The notes under the pieces: generated by a model
What the model saw: the letters and a program-made list of their open reading frames with translations, nothing else
Told to the model about the DNA's origin: nothing
Databases searched by the model: none
Part shown: positions 6,764-14,523 of the stretch, one piece after another
How positions within the stretch are numbered: the stretch's first letter is position 1
Layout of the letters: each line of letters begins with the position of its first letter
Assembly (NCBI GenBank): GCA_051252075.1
Contig: JBPOFU010000074.1
Coordinates: forward strand, 1 to 14,523
Length of the DNA: 14,523 nucleotides
Direction: 5' to 3'
DNA from: Oceanococcus sp051252075
GTDB taxonomy: Bacteria > Pseudomonadota > Gammaproteobacteria > Nevskiales > Oceanococcaceae
Position numbers and translations under genes: made by a program

Positions 6764-7513
6764 CTAAATTGGTGAATCACCCGCCAGCGATCCGCTGATA
6801 CCGTCGGTGCAAACTCCATGAACATTCACATCAATCAACGCGTTAGCAACCAAACCGGTGAGTTCAATACGCAAGCCATCGTAAGCCGTTGTTGCCGGCA
6901 CACCGATGAAGACTTCAGCATTATTGATATCAATCAGACCCAATGCGCCTAATGCGATTGAATTTTGCAAGATGCCAAAAGCATAAGTCTCCGAATCAAC
7001 CACCTCACCAGCGGTTACGGTAGATACCGTCAGGTCTGGCAATACACCTGCAGAAAGTGCACTAACGTCAGGGAAGGACACGATAAAACCGGGGTTGGTA
7101 TCGGTCCCTGCTTGTGCGCCGGCTAATGTGACATCAATGCCCACGCTCGCCTGCCCAGTTAAAGGTAGTGCGCCTACGGCTGCTGTCACAACAGCCAAAT
7201 CATCGGTATCTGCTGTTAGCACGTTGCCTTCATCCGCGACACCGCAACCAAGGCACAACGGCGTGGTAATTGCTGCGGCAGCTCCGGCCGCATCGGCCAA
7301 ACGATTCTGACACTCGCCTGCGGCGCCAACGGTATCACCGTCACCATCGCCAGAGCCATCACCGCTACCAGATCCGTCACCAGCGCCGCCACTTCCACCA
7401 TCAGATGAACCTGGTACGCCAGCATTGTTACCGCTGTCTGCGTTCAAATTACAAGCACTGAGCCCCATGCTCATCATTACTGCGGCCAATGCAAATAACA
7501 TTGTTTTATTCAT
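6764..7513 (-). CDS. Predicted outer-membrane lipoprotein of unknown function
   Basis: A 249-residue protein that I do not recognise. Residues 1-20 are a signal peptide ending in the lipobox L18-S19-A20-C21. Asn at +2 (no Asp) predicts sorting to the outer membrane. Residues 26-60 are a flexible Gly/Ser/Asp linker with GSGDGSGDGDGD. The remaining 190 residues look like a beta-rich secreted domain: alternating hydrophobic strands, C68, a C87-L-G-C90 motif followed by Asp-rich ADTDD (101-105), and C235 close to the C-terminus. Four Cys besides the lipid Cys could form disulfides. The start at 7513 is fixed by AAGGAGG six bases upstream; an in-frame GTG at 7576 would place 21 residues before the signal peptide and is unlikely. 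It follows the amidohydrolase gene by 89 bases and ends in a strong terminator. Confidence 0.85.
   Translation of the reverse strand: MNKTMLFALAAVMMSMGLSACNLNADSGNNAGVPGSSDGGSGGAGDGSGSGDGSGDGDGDTVGAAGECQNRLADAAGAAAAITTPLCLGCGVADEGNVLTADTDDLAVVTAAVGALPLTGQASVGIDVTLAGAQAGTDTNPGFIVSFPDVSALSAGVLPDLTVSTVTAGEVVDSETYAFGILQNSIALGALGLIDINNAEVFIGVPATTAYDGLRIELTGLVANALIDVNVHGVCTDGISGSLAGDSPI
7334..7438 (-). repeat. Low-complexity Gly/Ser/Asp-coding repeat tract
   Basis: This part of the lipoprotein gene is built from short degenerate units that encode Gly-Ser or Gly-Asp pairs (residues 26-60). It is a spacer between the lipidated N-terminus and the folded domain. The repetitive DNA could change length by slippage in steps of six or nine bases without breaking the frame. 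Variation has not been shown. Confidence 0.55.
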
Positions 7514-7519
7514 GAATTT

Positions 7520-7526
7520 CCTCCTT
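7520..7526 (-). promoter_or_regulatory. Consensus ribosome binding site of the lipoprotein gene
   Basis: AAGGAGG, fully complementary to the 16S rRNA 3' end, lies six bases before the ATG at 7511-7513. It is the best such site in the window, settles the start codon, and suggests a highly translated product. Confidence 0.9.
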
Positions 7527-7602
7527 GAAAGACAATAACCTGGCCGCCTCAGCAACCAATCGTCACATCCTACCACCGTGCCAGCATCAGGTGATACTGC
7601 AA

Positions 7603-9519
7603 TTAGGCAGCCGCCGACATGCTCTGCAATGAGTCCGGATCGCCCTTAGTGGTAGCCAACAACACCTGCCCCAAACGGACTTTCCCTAAAGCTTCAGCAA
7701 AATCCTGTCCGTTCCAAACTCGCTGGCCACAAATCCAAACTCCACTGACAACACCATCAGATCGATTGACCATTTGCTCAAACTCAAAGACTTTGCGGTA
7801 TTCCAAGCGGGTCTTTCTTTCCGATTCATAGGCGCGAAGAGCGCGTGGGTTCAGCACGATGAAATCAGCACGAGCGCCCACTTCCAATAAGCCAACATCC
7901 AGACCAAAAAATTGTGCTGGTTCGTAAGTCAAGCGACGAATATGTGTCGCTAAAGCCGCATCGCCATCCCCCATGAGCAACTGCAAGCCACGCAAATTGG
8001 CATCGTAGAACGCCATATTGGTGAGATGAGCACCGGAATCATTAAATCCGGGTAAGGTTTTCGGATGCGTAAGCGCCTTTTTGTAAACGGCGGGATCGGC
8101 ATTGGCGGCCAATACATACCAGCGTAAATCGGTATCAAACAGCTGCAGCAGCGCCAGCAAAAAGTCAGCATCGTCTTCAACGGTAAATGCCAGTCTGGAA
8201 AATACTTGTGCCTCGGCTTGGTCACGTGCGTCACCTTGCCCGCGCCATGCGACAAAACGCTCATAAACTTGAGCCAGGGTTTCATCCTTCCACGCCGCCA
8301 CTGGACGTTCAGTCATCACCATATCGGCCAGATCACAGGTCAAGGTGTCATCCAAGATCTTCATCGCTCGCTTCAAGCGATGTATAGAGAAACCACGCTT
8401 ACCTCGTTGCCACATACGCTTGAAGCTCTTGCGCCATTGCGGGTCATTCAGCAAGGCCATACGCGCTTCACGGTCTTCCAAATCAGGCTCATTCAGTTGC
8501 CGCATGGCCAGTATTTCTTCCGCCAGCGGGGTAATCAGCCCATCGGCGTACACTTTGAAAGGAGCAGCCAGTGCCTGCAGACGAAAATGGCCCTGCAAAA
8601 AACGTGAGTTAATGATTTTGGTCAATAGCAGGCCCATCTTTAATATGGAACGATTCGAGACCACGTCTAAGGCTGCGACCGCGGTGACCTTAAGCGGCTT
8701 ACCAAACAGCCGACCGCTACTGAGCAAGAAGTTACGCAGGGTTCCAATGCGGCTGTCCTTGGGCGGTGTCGCCTGCCATACACGGCCATGTTTGCGGACG
8801 ACATTGGTGAGACGCTTCAGCTCAGAATAGCTACCAAATTGCGTTGGGATGCGGCGCAAGCGATTGGGGTCATTGGCAAGATAATGAAACGGCAAAGCGT
8901 CTGTGGAAAAACCGGCATAACCTTGCTGCATGCCCTTTTCAACCAGCGCTTCCATTTGTTTAAGTTCTGCTTCGCTGGGTTCGCGACTGATGGAACCTTG
9001 CAAACCCATGACTTCGATTCTCAACATGGAGTGCGGAATCAAAGGAACTACATTGGGCCCCAAAGGCAGTGCCGCAAAGTGCTCCAAGTACGCTTGGCTA
9101 TCATGCCAATCGACGGTATCGGCGACTTTGCTCAGCACCGACTTAGGAACATTTTCCACCCGCGCGAAGCAATCAACTATGGGATCTTCACCGTTGCGTC
9201 GTTGCGCACCGAAGGCCAATCCCAAGGAGCAATTCGACATCACGACTGTGGTGGTGCCGTGTCTTACCACTTCGGGTAATGCGGGATCGAGTTCGACCTC
9301 CAAATCCAAGTGGGTGTGGATATCCAACAAGCCGGGCATCAACCATTGCCCTTCGGCCTCAACGACGGTAGTCGCTAAATTGGGATCTAAATGAGCCGCG
9401 ATCGCAGCAACGCGCCCATCGCGCACAGCCAAGTCAACAAACTGTGGCAGTTCACCACTGCCATCAAACAGTTTGGCACCGCGGACAAGAACGTCCCAAG
9501 CAGCAGGTTCAGAGGGCAT
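7603..9519 (-). CDS. Amidohydrolase of the N-acyl-D-amino-acid deacylase (D-aminoacylase) superfamily
   Basis: A 638-residue cytoplasmic metal-dependent hydrolase. The N-terminal beta part (VLVRGAKLFDGSG, 10-22) leads to PGLLDIHTHLD (62-72) with the metal-binding H68-x-H70. SNCSLG (95-100) supplies C97 at the position of the metal-binding Cys of D-aminoacylases, and GFNDSGAH (491-498) supplies the catalytic Asp (D494). The C-terminal run GARADFIVLNP (548-558) is typical of the superfamily. Classical D-aminoacylases have about 480-500 residues; this is a longer lineage often annotated simply as amidohydrolase. The two later barrel His ligands are not evident where I expect them. The substrate is unknown; N-acyl-D-amino acids or another cyclic or linear amide are possible. 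It lies 81 bases after der and 89 before the lipoprotein gene. Its ATG has only a weak GGA upstream. Confidence 0.88.
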   Translation of the reverse strand: MPSEPAAWDVLVRGAKLFDGSGELPQFVDLAVRDGRVAAIAAHLDPNLATTVVEAEGQWLMPGLLDIHTHLDLEVELDPALPEVVRHGTTTVVMSNCSLGLAFGAQRRNGEDPIVDCFARVENVPKSVLSKVADTVDWHDSQAYLEHFAALPLGPNVVPLIPHSMLRIEVMGLQGSISREPSEAELKQMEALVEKGMQQGYAGFSTDALPFHYLANDPNRLRRIPTQFGSYSELKRLTNVVRKHGRVWQATPPKDSRIGTLRNFLLSSGRLFGKPLKVTAVAALDVVSNRSILKMGLLLTKIINSRFLQGHFRLQALAAPFKVYADGLITPLAEEILAMRQLNEPDLEDREARMALLNDPQWRKSFKRMWQRGKRGFSIHRLKRAMKILDDTLTCDLADMVMTERPVAAWKDETLAQVYERFVAWRGQGDARDQAEAQVFSRLAFTVEDDADFLLALLQLFDTDLRWYVLAANADPAVYKKALTHPKTLPGFNDSGAHLTNMAFYDANLRGLQLLMGDGDAALATHIRRLTYEPAQFFGLDVGLLEVGARADFIVLNPRALRAYESERKTRLEYRKVFEFEQMVNRSDGVVSGVWICGQRVWNGQDFAEALGKVRLGQVLLATTKGDPDSLQSMSAAA

Positions 9520-9600
9520 AACAGGATTCCAGCGTTGTATAGAACCCTATCCTACATCGCAATACACAACATTGCGGGTCGTAAAAACACCTCGCCCTGG

Positions 9601-11013
9601 CTATGGTTTTTTCGATGTGATCCGGTGTTTGATCATGCGATCACGCTTACGCTGCTGACCGGCCGACAATTTATTCTTACGATCCTTGAAAGGGTTATCC
9701 GAGGTTTTGAATTGTAAGGCCACGGGGGTGCCGTGCAATTCGAAAACCTGACGAAAAGAGTTCACCAAATAACGCCGATAATTCTGATTCAGTTTTTCGG
9801 TCTGATTTCCGTGAATGATGATAGTCGGTGGATTGCGTCCACCCTGGTGGGCATAACTCAATTTTATTCGACGCCCGGCCACAGCTGGCGGTGGATGCGC
9901 GTGCACAGCCTTTTCCAAGGCCGTCGACAAAGCCGACGTACTTAAGTCACAAAAAGCAGCCTTATGGGCTTTGGCTACGGCCTGCATCAATTCCTTCAGC
10001 TTTGATCCATGCAAGGCTGAGATGGTGACGAAGGTCGCGTAATCCAAAAACGGCAACTTTCGCTCGATCTCGCTACGGATGCGCTCGCGCACTTCTTTTT
10101 CCAGGCCATCCCATTTATTGATCGCCACCACTATGGCGCGGCCGGTGTCCGCAATCATGCCTAAAATACGCGCATCTTGAGCGCTAACACCTTCGGTGGC
10201 ATCCACCAGTACCACCACGACATTGGAAGCATCAACTGCCTGCAATGTCTTGACAATACTGAATTTTTCGATTTTTTCATGCACTTTGGATCGACGTCGC
10301 AAACCGGCAGTATCAATCAGTACATAGGGCTTACCGTTGTAGTCGAAATCGACTTCAACGCTGTCCCGCGTGGTTCCGGCCACGTCAGAGGCAATCACAC
10401 GATTTTCGCCAATCAGGCGATTCAGCAAGGTGGATTTCCCGGCATTGGGCCGACCAACCAAAGCTACAGCCACCCGGCCATGCTCACGTTTTGGTTTGTT
10501 ACTGGTGGGCAGTGCGACCTTGCCAGCGATCGCCTCTCTGAGTGCGCCCAAACCTTGACCATGGGCCGAGGCGATACCCAAAGGTGGACCTAGACCTAAA
10601 GAGAAGAACTCACTCGCCAAGACGTCGAGATCCAGTCCTTCGCATTTGTTCATAAGTAACAGCGTTTTGCCGGAGTGCCGACGCAACTGATGAGCAATGG
10701 CCTGATCTTCTGAATTCAAGCCAGAACGACCATCCACCATGAACAAAACCAGATCGGCTTCTTCTATGGCCATTTGGCTTTGTTCCGCGACGGTGGCGTC
10801 CAAGCCCTGAGCATCATCCATGATGCCGCCGGTATCGACGACTATGCAGTAACCGTCGGCAATGTCTGCCATACCGTATTGACGGTCACGGGTTAGCCCC
10901 GCCTCATCGGCCACGAGGGCGTCCCGCGTACGAGTCAGCTGGTTAAATAGTGTGCTCTTACCAACATTGGGCCGCCCAACTAGGGCCACTGTGGGCGCTA
11001 CCGCAATGCTCAT
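9601..11013 (-). CDS. der: Ribosome biogenesis GTPase Der (EngA)
   Basis: A 470-residue essential GTPase for assembly of the 50S subunit, with the diagnostic pair of G domains followed by a KH-like domain. G domain 1: GRPNVGKS (13-20), DTGG (60-63), and G4 as NKCE (122-125), where the canonical motif is NKxD. G domain 2: GRPNAGKS (187-194), DTAG (234-237), NKWD (299-302). The KH-like part shows IKLSYAHQGGRNPPTIIIHGN (383-403) and NYRRYL, then a basic tail. The Glu in the first G4 also occurs in other Der proteins, so it need not mean loss of activity. The ATG is four bases beyond the bamB stop, so the gene depends on the bamB transcript. No clear terminator follows in the 81 bases before the amidohydrolase gene. 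Confidence 0.98.
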   Translation of the reverse strand: MSIAVAPTVALVGRPNVGKSTLFNQLTRTRDALVADEAGLTRDRQYGMADIADGYCIVVDTGGIMDDAQGLDATVAEQSQMAIEEADLVLFMVDGRSGLNSEDQAIAHQLRRHSGKTLLLMNKCEGLDLDVLASEFFSLGLGPPLGIASAHGQGLGALREAIAGKVALPTSNKPKREHGRVAVALVGRPNAGKSTLLNRLIGENRVIASDVAGTTRDSVEVDFDYNGKPYVLIDTAGLRRRSKVHEKIEKFSIVKTLQAVDASNVVVVLVDATEGVSAQDARILGMIADTGRAIVVAINKWDGLEKEVRERIRSEIERKLPFLDYATFVTISALHGSKLKELMQAVAKAHKAAFCDLSTSALSTALEKAVHAHPPPAVAGRRIKLSYAHQGGRNPPTIIIHGNQTEKLNQNYRRYLVNSFRQVFELHGTPVALQFKTSDNPFKDRKNKLSAGQQRKRDRMIKHRITSKKP

Positions 11014-11017
11014 TTAT

Positions 11018-12172
11018 TCAACTGCCTTGCGCCACTGGTTGCCAATCGAGCGCACGCAGCTTGCCTTTGTTGTCCAGCACGAAGACCCAATCACTACCGG
11101 CTTGTGGCGGCTGTGACATGGCATCTCCAAGCACTTTTTTGCGCCCTATGATGCGGCCATCGGCTGCTGATACGACGTGCAAATAACCTTCAAAATCCCC
11201 TACGAGCACATTGCCTTTATACGACAAAGGCGCACTGAGGCGACGGTATTTCAATTGATTTTGCTCCCACAGTGCGGCGCCATTTGTAGGATCTAAGCAC
11301 CATAGAACAGCATCAATATCGGTGATATAAACACACTGAGCATCAACCGACATACCGGTGTAACTGGCCAAGCTGCGACGCCACAAGGCGCGACCGTTAG
11401 CGGCATTCATGGCAACCATGTCACCACCATAGCTGGCAGCAAACAACACACCCTGAATGAGCAAGAGGTCTGCATCGACGTCAACTATGCGTTCAATCTC
11501 AGTACGTCCGGCCGGCACACTAATCGGCTCTTCCCACAATGGCTCTCCAGAATCACGCTTAACCGCCATGACGCGACCATTGTCCATGCCCAAATACAGA
11601 GCTTCATCATCCAGCGCCATGCGGCCGGAACCACGCAAGGTCAAAGCCGGAACAGAGCGATCAACAGTCCATTGCCGCGCACCGTCGCTAGGTGACAGCC
11701 CATAGATGCGCCCGTCGCCACTACGCAGCACCACTAAGCTTGAATCGGCCACCGGCGGAGCAATGACTTCACTGCTCAAGTCTTCCAGCCAACGCACAGT
11801 GCCATCAGAGGCCTCCAGCGCTAGGGCTTCGCCGTCCAAAGTGCCAAAAACCAAAGCACCATCAGCCAATGCCGGACCGGACGACAAACGGTAGCCGGTG
11901 TCCTGCTGCCACAGCTCTTCGCCATTTTGGTCATAAGCGAGGATTTTACCTTTGACATCACCGACAAAGACACGTCCTGCGACCAATAACGGGCGCAGAC
12001 CTGATAAACCACGTTGGTTTGCTAGTGAAGTGCTCCACTGCGTTTTGCCGGTCACTTCTATGCCCGCAATTTTACGCAGCGCTTCAGGCTCGGCGACGGT
12101 GGATTTGCTGGCGCAGCCTATCAGGCTGCCGGTTATTACTAGCAATACTAAGCTTGTGCGAATCATGGGCAC
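11018..12172 (-). CDS. bamB: Outer membrane protein assembly factor BamB (YfgL), lipoprotein
   Basis: A 384-residue periplasm-facing outer-membrane lipoprotein that binds BamA and assists folding of beta-barrel proteins. A signal peptide ends in the lipobox L17-I18-G19-C20 with Ala at +2. The rest is an eight-bladed beta-propeller of PQQ-like repeats, seen in recurring motifs such as DGTVRW, SDGARQW, SGEPLW, NGRALW, NGAALW and EGYLHVV. Segments LTLRG, TEIERI.DVDADL and LVGDFEGYLH match the E. coli protein. The start is GTG at 12170-12172, because AAGGA (12181-12185) is eight bases from it but 14 bases from the alternative ATG at 12164-12166; the second option would give 382 residues. It lies 20 bases after yfgM and four before der. 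Confidence 0.97.
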   Translation of the reverse strand: MPMIRTSLVLLVITGSLIGCASKSTVAEPEALRKIAGIEVTGKTQWSTSLANQRGLSGLRPLLVAGRVFVGDVKGKILAYDQNGEELWQQDTGYRLSSGPALADGALVFGTLDGEALALEASDGTVRWLEDLSSEVIAPPVADSSLVVLRSGDGRIYGLSPSDGARQWTVDRSVPALTLRGSGRMALDDEALYLGMDNGRVMAVKRDSGEPLWEEPISVPAGRTEIERIVDVDADLLLIQGVLFAASYGGDMVAMNAANGRALWRRSLASYTGMSVDAQCVYITDIDAVLWCLDPTNGAALWEQNQLKYRRLSAPLSYKGNVLVGDFEGYLHVVSAADGRIIGRKKVLGDAMSQPPQAGSDWVFVLDNKGKLRALDWQPVAQGS

Positions 12173-12192
12173 GCTCGATGTCCTTGGGTAGA

Positions 12193-12813
12193 TTACAGCG
12201 CGTCCAGCTTGCGCTGGATGAGATTGGGGTCAACCACTTGCGGTTCGGCTTGCAATGCTGCTTGCCAATGCTCTCGAGCGGCGTCTTTGTCGCCTGAGGA
12301 CAATGCAATATCGCCTTTCAGTTCAGCATACAAACCGGCATAAGCTCCGGATTCTGCTGCACCTAAAGTGCTCATCGCCGCATCGGCCTGGCCTTGCGCC
12401 CATTGGGCACGCGCCAAGCGCAGCTTCGCCAAGCCCAAGATAGCTGGATCTTTGGTGGAACTTGATACTTGCTGCAAGCTTGTAGCCGCTGCCGCCCACT
12501 CATCTGCCTCGGCTTGAAATTGCGCTATCGCAAGCTGAGCCTGAGCGATATACGGTGATTTCGCATGCGCGGCCTGCAAGTCACCCAATGTGGCTTGAGC
12601 CTCGGTCAACTTCTCAGTAGACAGCTGCGTTTTGATGGCTTCGTATTGATTGGACGCATTCGCCGCTTGATCAGCTTTGTATTCGCCGTAGTACTGCCAT
12701 CCCAAAATGCCACCTAAACCGACGACCAGGCCGCCAAGCAATGACAACCAATTGTCACGCCACCACTGCTGTAGCACCTCGACCTGTTCTTGATCACTTT
12801 GTTCCAGTTCCAC
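12193..12813 (-). CDS. yfgM: YfgM-like inner-membrane TPR protein (ancillary SecYEG translocon subunit)
   Basis: A 206-residue protein with a cytoplasmic N-terminus, one membrane segment (NWLSLLGGLVVGLGGILGW, about residues 21-39) and a periplasmic TPR-like helical domain rich in Ala and Gln. In E. coli YfgM associates with PpiD and SecYEG and takes part in chaperoning exported proteins and in Rcs signalling control. Shared features are QVEVLQQWWRDN, the GWQYY end of the helix, LRLARAQWAQGQADAAMSTL and LKGDIALSSGDKDAAREHWQAAL. I place the start at GTG 12811-12813, because GAGGA lies five bases upstream and the length then equals that of E. coli YfgM. A GTG at 12828 would add five residues and has no good site. 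It lies between hisS and bamB as in many gammaproteobacteria. Confidence 0.93.
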   Translation of the reverse strand: MELEQSDQEQVEVLQQWWRDNWLSLLGGLVVGLGGILGWQYYGEYKADQAANASNQYEAIKTQLSTEKLTEAQATLGDLQAAHAKSPYIAQAQLAIAQFQAEADEWAAAATSLQQVSSSTKDPAILGLAKLRLARAQWAQGQADAAMSTLGAAESGAYAGLYAELKGDIALSSGDKDAAREHWQAALQAEPQVVDPNLIQRKLDAL

Positions 12814-12818
12814 TTTAT

Positions 12819-12823
12819 TCCTC
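12819..12823 (-). promoter_or_regulatory. Ribosome binding site that decides the yfgM start
   Basis: GAGGA on the minus strand, five bases before GTG at 12811-12813. It lies inside the reading frame that would be used from the upstream GTG at 12828, which argues against that longer start. Confidence 0.65.
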
Positions 12824-12851
12824 AACACTTGAGCGGCTTACACCGCGATTT

Positions 12852-14129
12852 CTAATTTGCTTCAGCACCGTGCTGTTGCAGGTATTCCACGGCCTGTGCC
12901 CAATCGCACTGAAACGCCACTTGTTCTGTTTTTAGGGCTTTAACTTGCACTTGCTGGGCGGCAACCTCGTCTTCGCCCAAAATCAACGCATAGTCAGCAC
13001 CCGATGCATCAGCTCGCTTAAGCTGTGCTTTGAGTTTTCCGGTACCACCGCTGCTCTGACAGCGCACGCCGCCATCACGCATTTGTTCAATAAATTGGAT
13101 GCCAGCAACGCCAACGGCGCCCAGCGTACACAAATAAGCTTGCGGTGGCTGCTCTATTCGCACATCCAAGTCCAAAGCTTTGAGCAACAAAACGATGCGC
13201 TCTAAGCCAGAAGCAAAGCCTATCGCTGGCACCTCACCACCGCCCAACTGATCGACCAAGGCATCGTAACGCCCGCCAGCACAGACTGTGCCTTGTGCGC
13301 CCAGTTTATCGGTTGTCCATTCAAATACGGTACGGCTGTAGTAATCCAAGCCACGAACCAACCGCGAATTCAGCACGAAATCAATGCCCAAGGCGGTTAA
13401 TCCGGCCTGCACCGCGACAAAATGTTCGCGCGACTCGTCATCCAAATAATCATCAAACTGCGGTGCATCCGCCACAATCGCTTGGGTACTGGCCACTTTG
13501 CTATCGAAAATCCGCAAAGGGTTACTGTTTAAGCGGCGTTGTGAATCGTCATCCAATTGGTCTTTAAATGGCGTCAAATACGCCACTAACGCATCCCGAT
13601 ATATTTCACGTGATCCGCTACTACCTAAGGTATTCAACTCCAATGTCACGTGTTCGCGCAGCCCTAAGTCGCCCAAAAAACGGGCTGATAAAGCGATAAC
13701 CTCCACGTCAATCTCGGCATTGGCCACGCCGTAGGCTTCAACACCAATTTGTTCAAACTGACGGTAGCGACCGGCTTGCGGACGCTCGTGTCGGAACATA
13801 GGGCCGGCATACCAAAAGCGCTGCTGTTGGTTATGCAGCAAGCCATTGTCGATACCAGCACGCACACAACCTGCTGTCCCCTCCGGACGCAAACTCATAG
13901 AGGTTTTTTCGCGGTCTTGGAAAGTGAACATTTCCTTTTCCACGATATCGGTGGCCGCGCCTACTGATCGGCTGAACAACTCCGTGGCTTCCATTAACGG
14001 CAAACGCACTTCCTTGTAGGCATACAAATCCATGACTTGCTGTGCGCGGCTTAAAACCCCACGCCACCATACGGTGTCTTCTGGCAATACATCGTTAAAA
14101 CCGCGCAATGCGCGTACCCGCTGACTCAT
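12852..14129 (-). CDS. hisS: Histidyl-tRNA synthetase (class II)
   Basis: A 425-residue cytoplasmic enzyme (E. coli 424) that charges tRNA-His using ATP. Visible parts are the N-terminal RALRGFNDVLP (6-16), motif 1 near 41-60, SLRPEGTAG (79-87), motif 2 FRHERPQAGRYRQFEQ (112-127), the His-specific loop LVRGLDYYSRTVFEW (257-271), CAGGRYDAL (283-291), motif 3 PAIGFASGLER (301-311) and a C-terminal anticodon-binding domain (about 328-425). All key signature residues are present. The ATG overlaps the ispG stop by four bases (ATGA), which implies translational coupling. The next gene, yfgM, begins 38 bases after its stop. Confidence 0.99.
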   Translation of the reverse strand: MSQRVRALRGFNDVLPEDTVWWRGVLSRAQQVMDLYAYKEVRLPLMEATELFSRSVGAATDIVEKEMFTFQDREKTSMSLRPEGTAGCVRAGIDNGLLHNQQQRFWYAGPMFRHERPQAGRYRQFEQIGVEAYGVANAEIDVEVIALSARFLGDLGLREHVTLELNTLGSSGSREIYRDALVAYLTPFKDQLDDDSQRRLNSNPLRIFDSKVASTQAIVADAPQFDDYLDDESREHFVAVQAGLTALGIDFVLNSRLVRGLDYYSRTVFEWTTDKLGAQGTVCAGGRYDALVDQLGGGEVPAIGFASGLERIVLLLKALDLDVRIEQPPQAYLCTLGAVGVAGIQFIEQMRDGGVRCQSSGGTGKLKAQLKRADASGADYALILGEDEVAAQQVQVKALKTEQVAFQCDWAQAVEYLQQHGAEAN

Positions 14130-14523
14130 GTCTCGCAGCGCCTTTTGGCCAATTGCTGACGCACCAGCTCGTCTAAACCAATCACCAAGTTATCGTTCTT
14201 CAATTTGTGCTGTATTTCGCCATCGACAAAGACCGTGTTGGGATTGCCACCAGTAACACCAACATGGGCTTCGCGCGCCTCACCGGGTCCGTTGACCACA
14301 CAGCCAATCACTGCGACATCCAAGGGCTCCGATATGTTCTCAAAGCGCGCTTCCAACGCATTGACCGTCTTAATAACATCGAAGTTTTGCCGCGAACACG
14401 AGGGGCAGGCGATCAAATTGATGCCACGGTTACGCAAATGCAAGGACTTGAGCATGTCCCAACCAACCTTGATCTCCTGCACCGGATCAGCGGCTAAGGA
14501 CACCCGTATGGTGTCGCCGATAC
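14126..14523 (-). CDS. ispG: 4-hydroxy-3-methylbut-2-enyl diphosphate synthase IspG (GcpE), C-terminal part
   Basis: The 3' 132 codons including stop; the rest of the gene lies beyond the right edge. IspG reduces the cyclic diphosphate MEcPP to HMBPP in the MEP pathway of isoprenoid synthesis, using a [4Fe-4S] cluster. The visible part begins IGDTIRVSLAADPVQEIKVG and contains CPSCSR (two cluster Cys) and GCVVNGPGE (third Cys and the cluster-ligating Glu), followed by GVTGGN. All cluster ligands are therefore intact. The tail ends QQLAKRRCET and its TGA overlaps the hisS start. It is the first gene visible here of the ispG-hisS-yfgM-bamB-der set. Confidence 0.98.
   Translation of the reverse strand, partial: IGDTIRVSLAADPVQEIKVGWDMLKSLHLRNRGINLIACPSCSRQNFDVIKTVNALEARFENISEPLDVAVIGCVVNGPGEAREAHVGVTGGNPNTVFVDGEIQHKLKNDNLVIGLDELVRQQLAKRRCET

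Noticed and set aside
7514..7576. Longer lipoprotein start at GTG 7574-7576
   Set aside because: It would put 21 charged residues in front of a complete signal peptide and ignore the consensus AAGGAGG before the ATG at 7513.
8345..9394. Three overlapping plus-strand frames of about 154-163 codons across the amidohydrolase gene
   Set aside because: All are antisense to the conserved amidohydrolase frame, overlap one another, and show low-complexity composition without motifs.
9520..9600. Possible promoter for the amidohydrolase (TTGCGA and TATACA on the minus strand)
   Set aside because: Spacing of about 15 bases and four-of-six matches are too weak to call; read-through from der is equally possible.

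Overview
The window is a chromosomal stretch of a gammaproteobacterium, probably free-living or marine. The evidence is the block ispG-hisS-yfgM-bamB-der, a RapA (HepA) homologue that aligns with the E. coli protein almost end to end, and an Xanthomonas-like compact FeoB. G+C looks to be near 50 percent. All well-supported genes lie on the minus strand, so transcription runs from right to left. I saw no tRNA, rRNA, CRISPR array, insertion sequence or phage gene.

Right part (about 14523 to 9601): the 3' end of ispG (isoprenoid precursor synthesis), hisS (histidyl-tRNA synthetase), yfgM (inner-membrane TPR protein of the SecYEG/PpiD periplasmic chaperone network), bamB (lipoprotein of the outer-membrane protein assembly machine) and der (ribosome-assembly GTPase). 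Gaps are very short or negative, as expected for this housekeeping operon.

Middle part (9519 to 6714): a 638-residue amidohydrolase of the N-acyl-D-amino-acid deacylase superfamily and a 249-residue lipoprotein of unknown function with a Gly/Ser/Asp linker. A strong intrinsic terminator follows. These two genes are the accessory part of the window. The next gene is rapA (6667 to 3773), a Swi2/Snf2-type RNA polymerase recycling ATPase that starts at TTG.

Left part (3714 to 421): a Fur-type operator inside a sigma-70-like promoter precedes a compact ferrous-iron uptake operon. It contains feoA, a 611-residue feoB, a 78-residue membrane protein with a Cys-rich tail in the feoC position, and two GNAT acetyltransferase genes (YpeA-like and YsnE-like). 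Three of the four junctions are ATGA overlaps, so the acetyltransferases are probably co-expressed with iron uptake under Fur control. This arrangement is the most interesting point in the window. Positions 1 to 420 hold no confident gene: a possible C-terminal tail of a plus-strand gene (1 to 90) and about 330 bases of non-coding sequence that may be a degenerate repeat.

I found no evidence for a wholly new multi-gene system. The best candidates for new biology are the FeoB-linked Cys-rich protein with its two acetyltransferases, and the uncharacterised lipoprotein.
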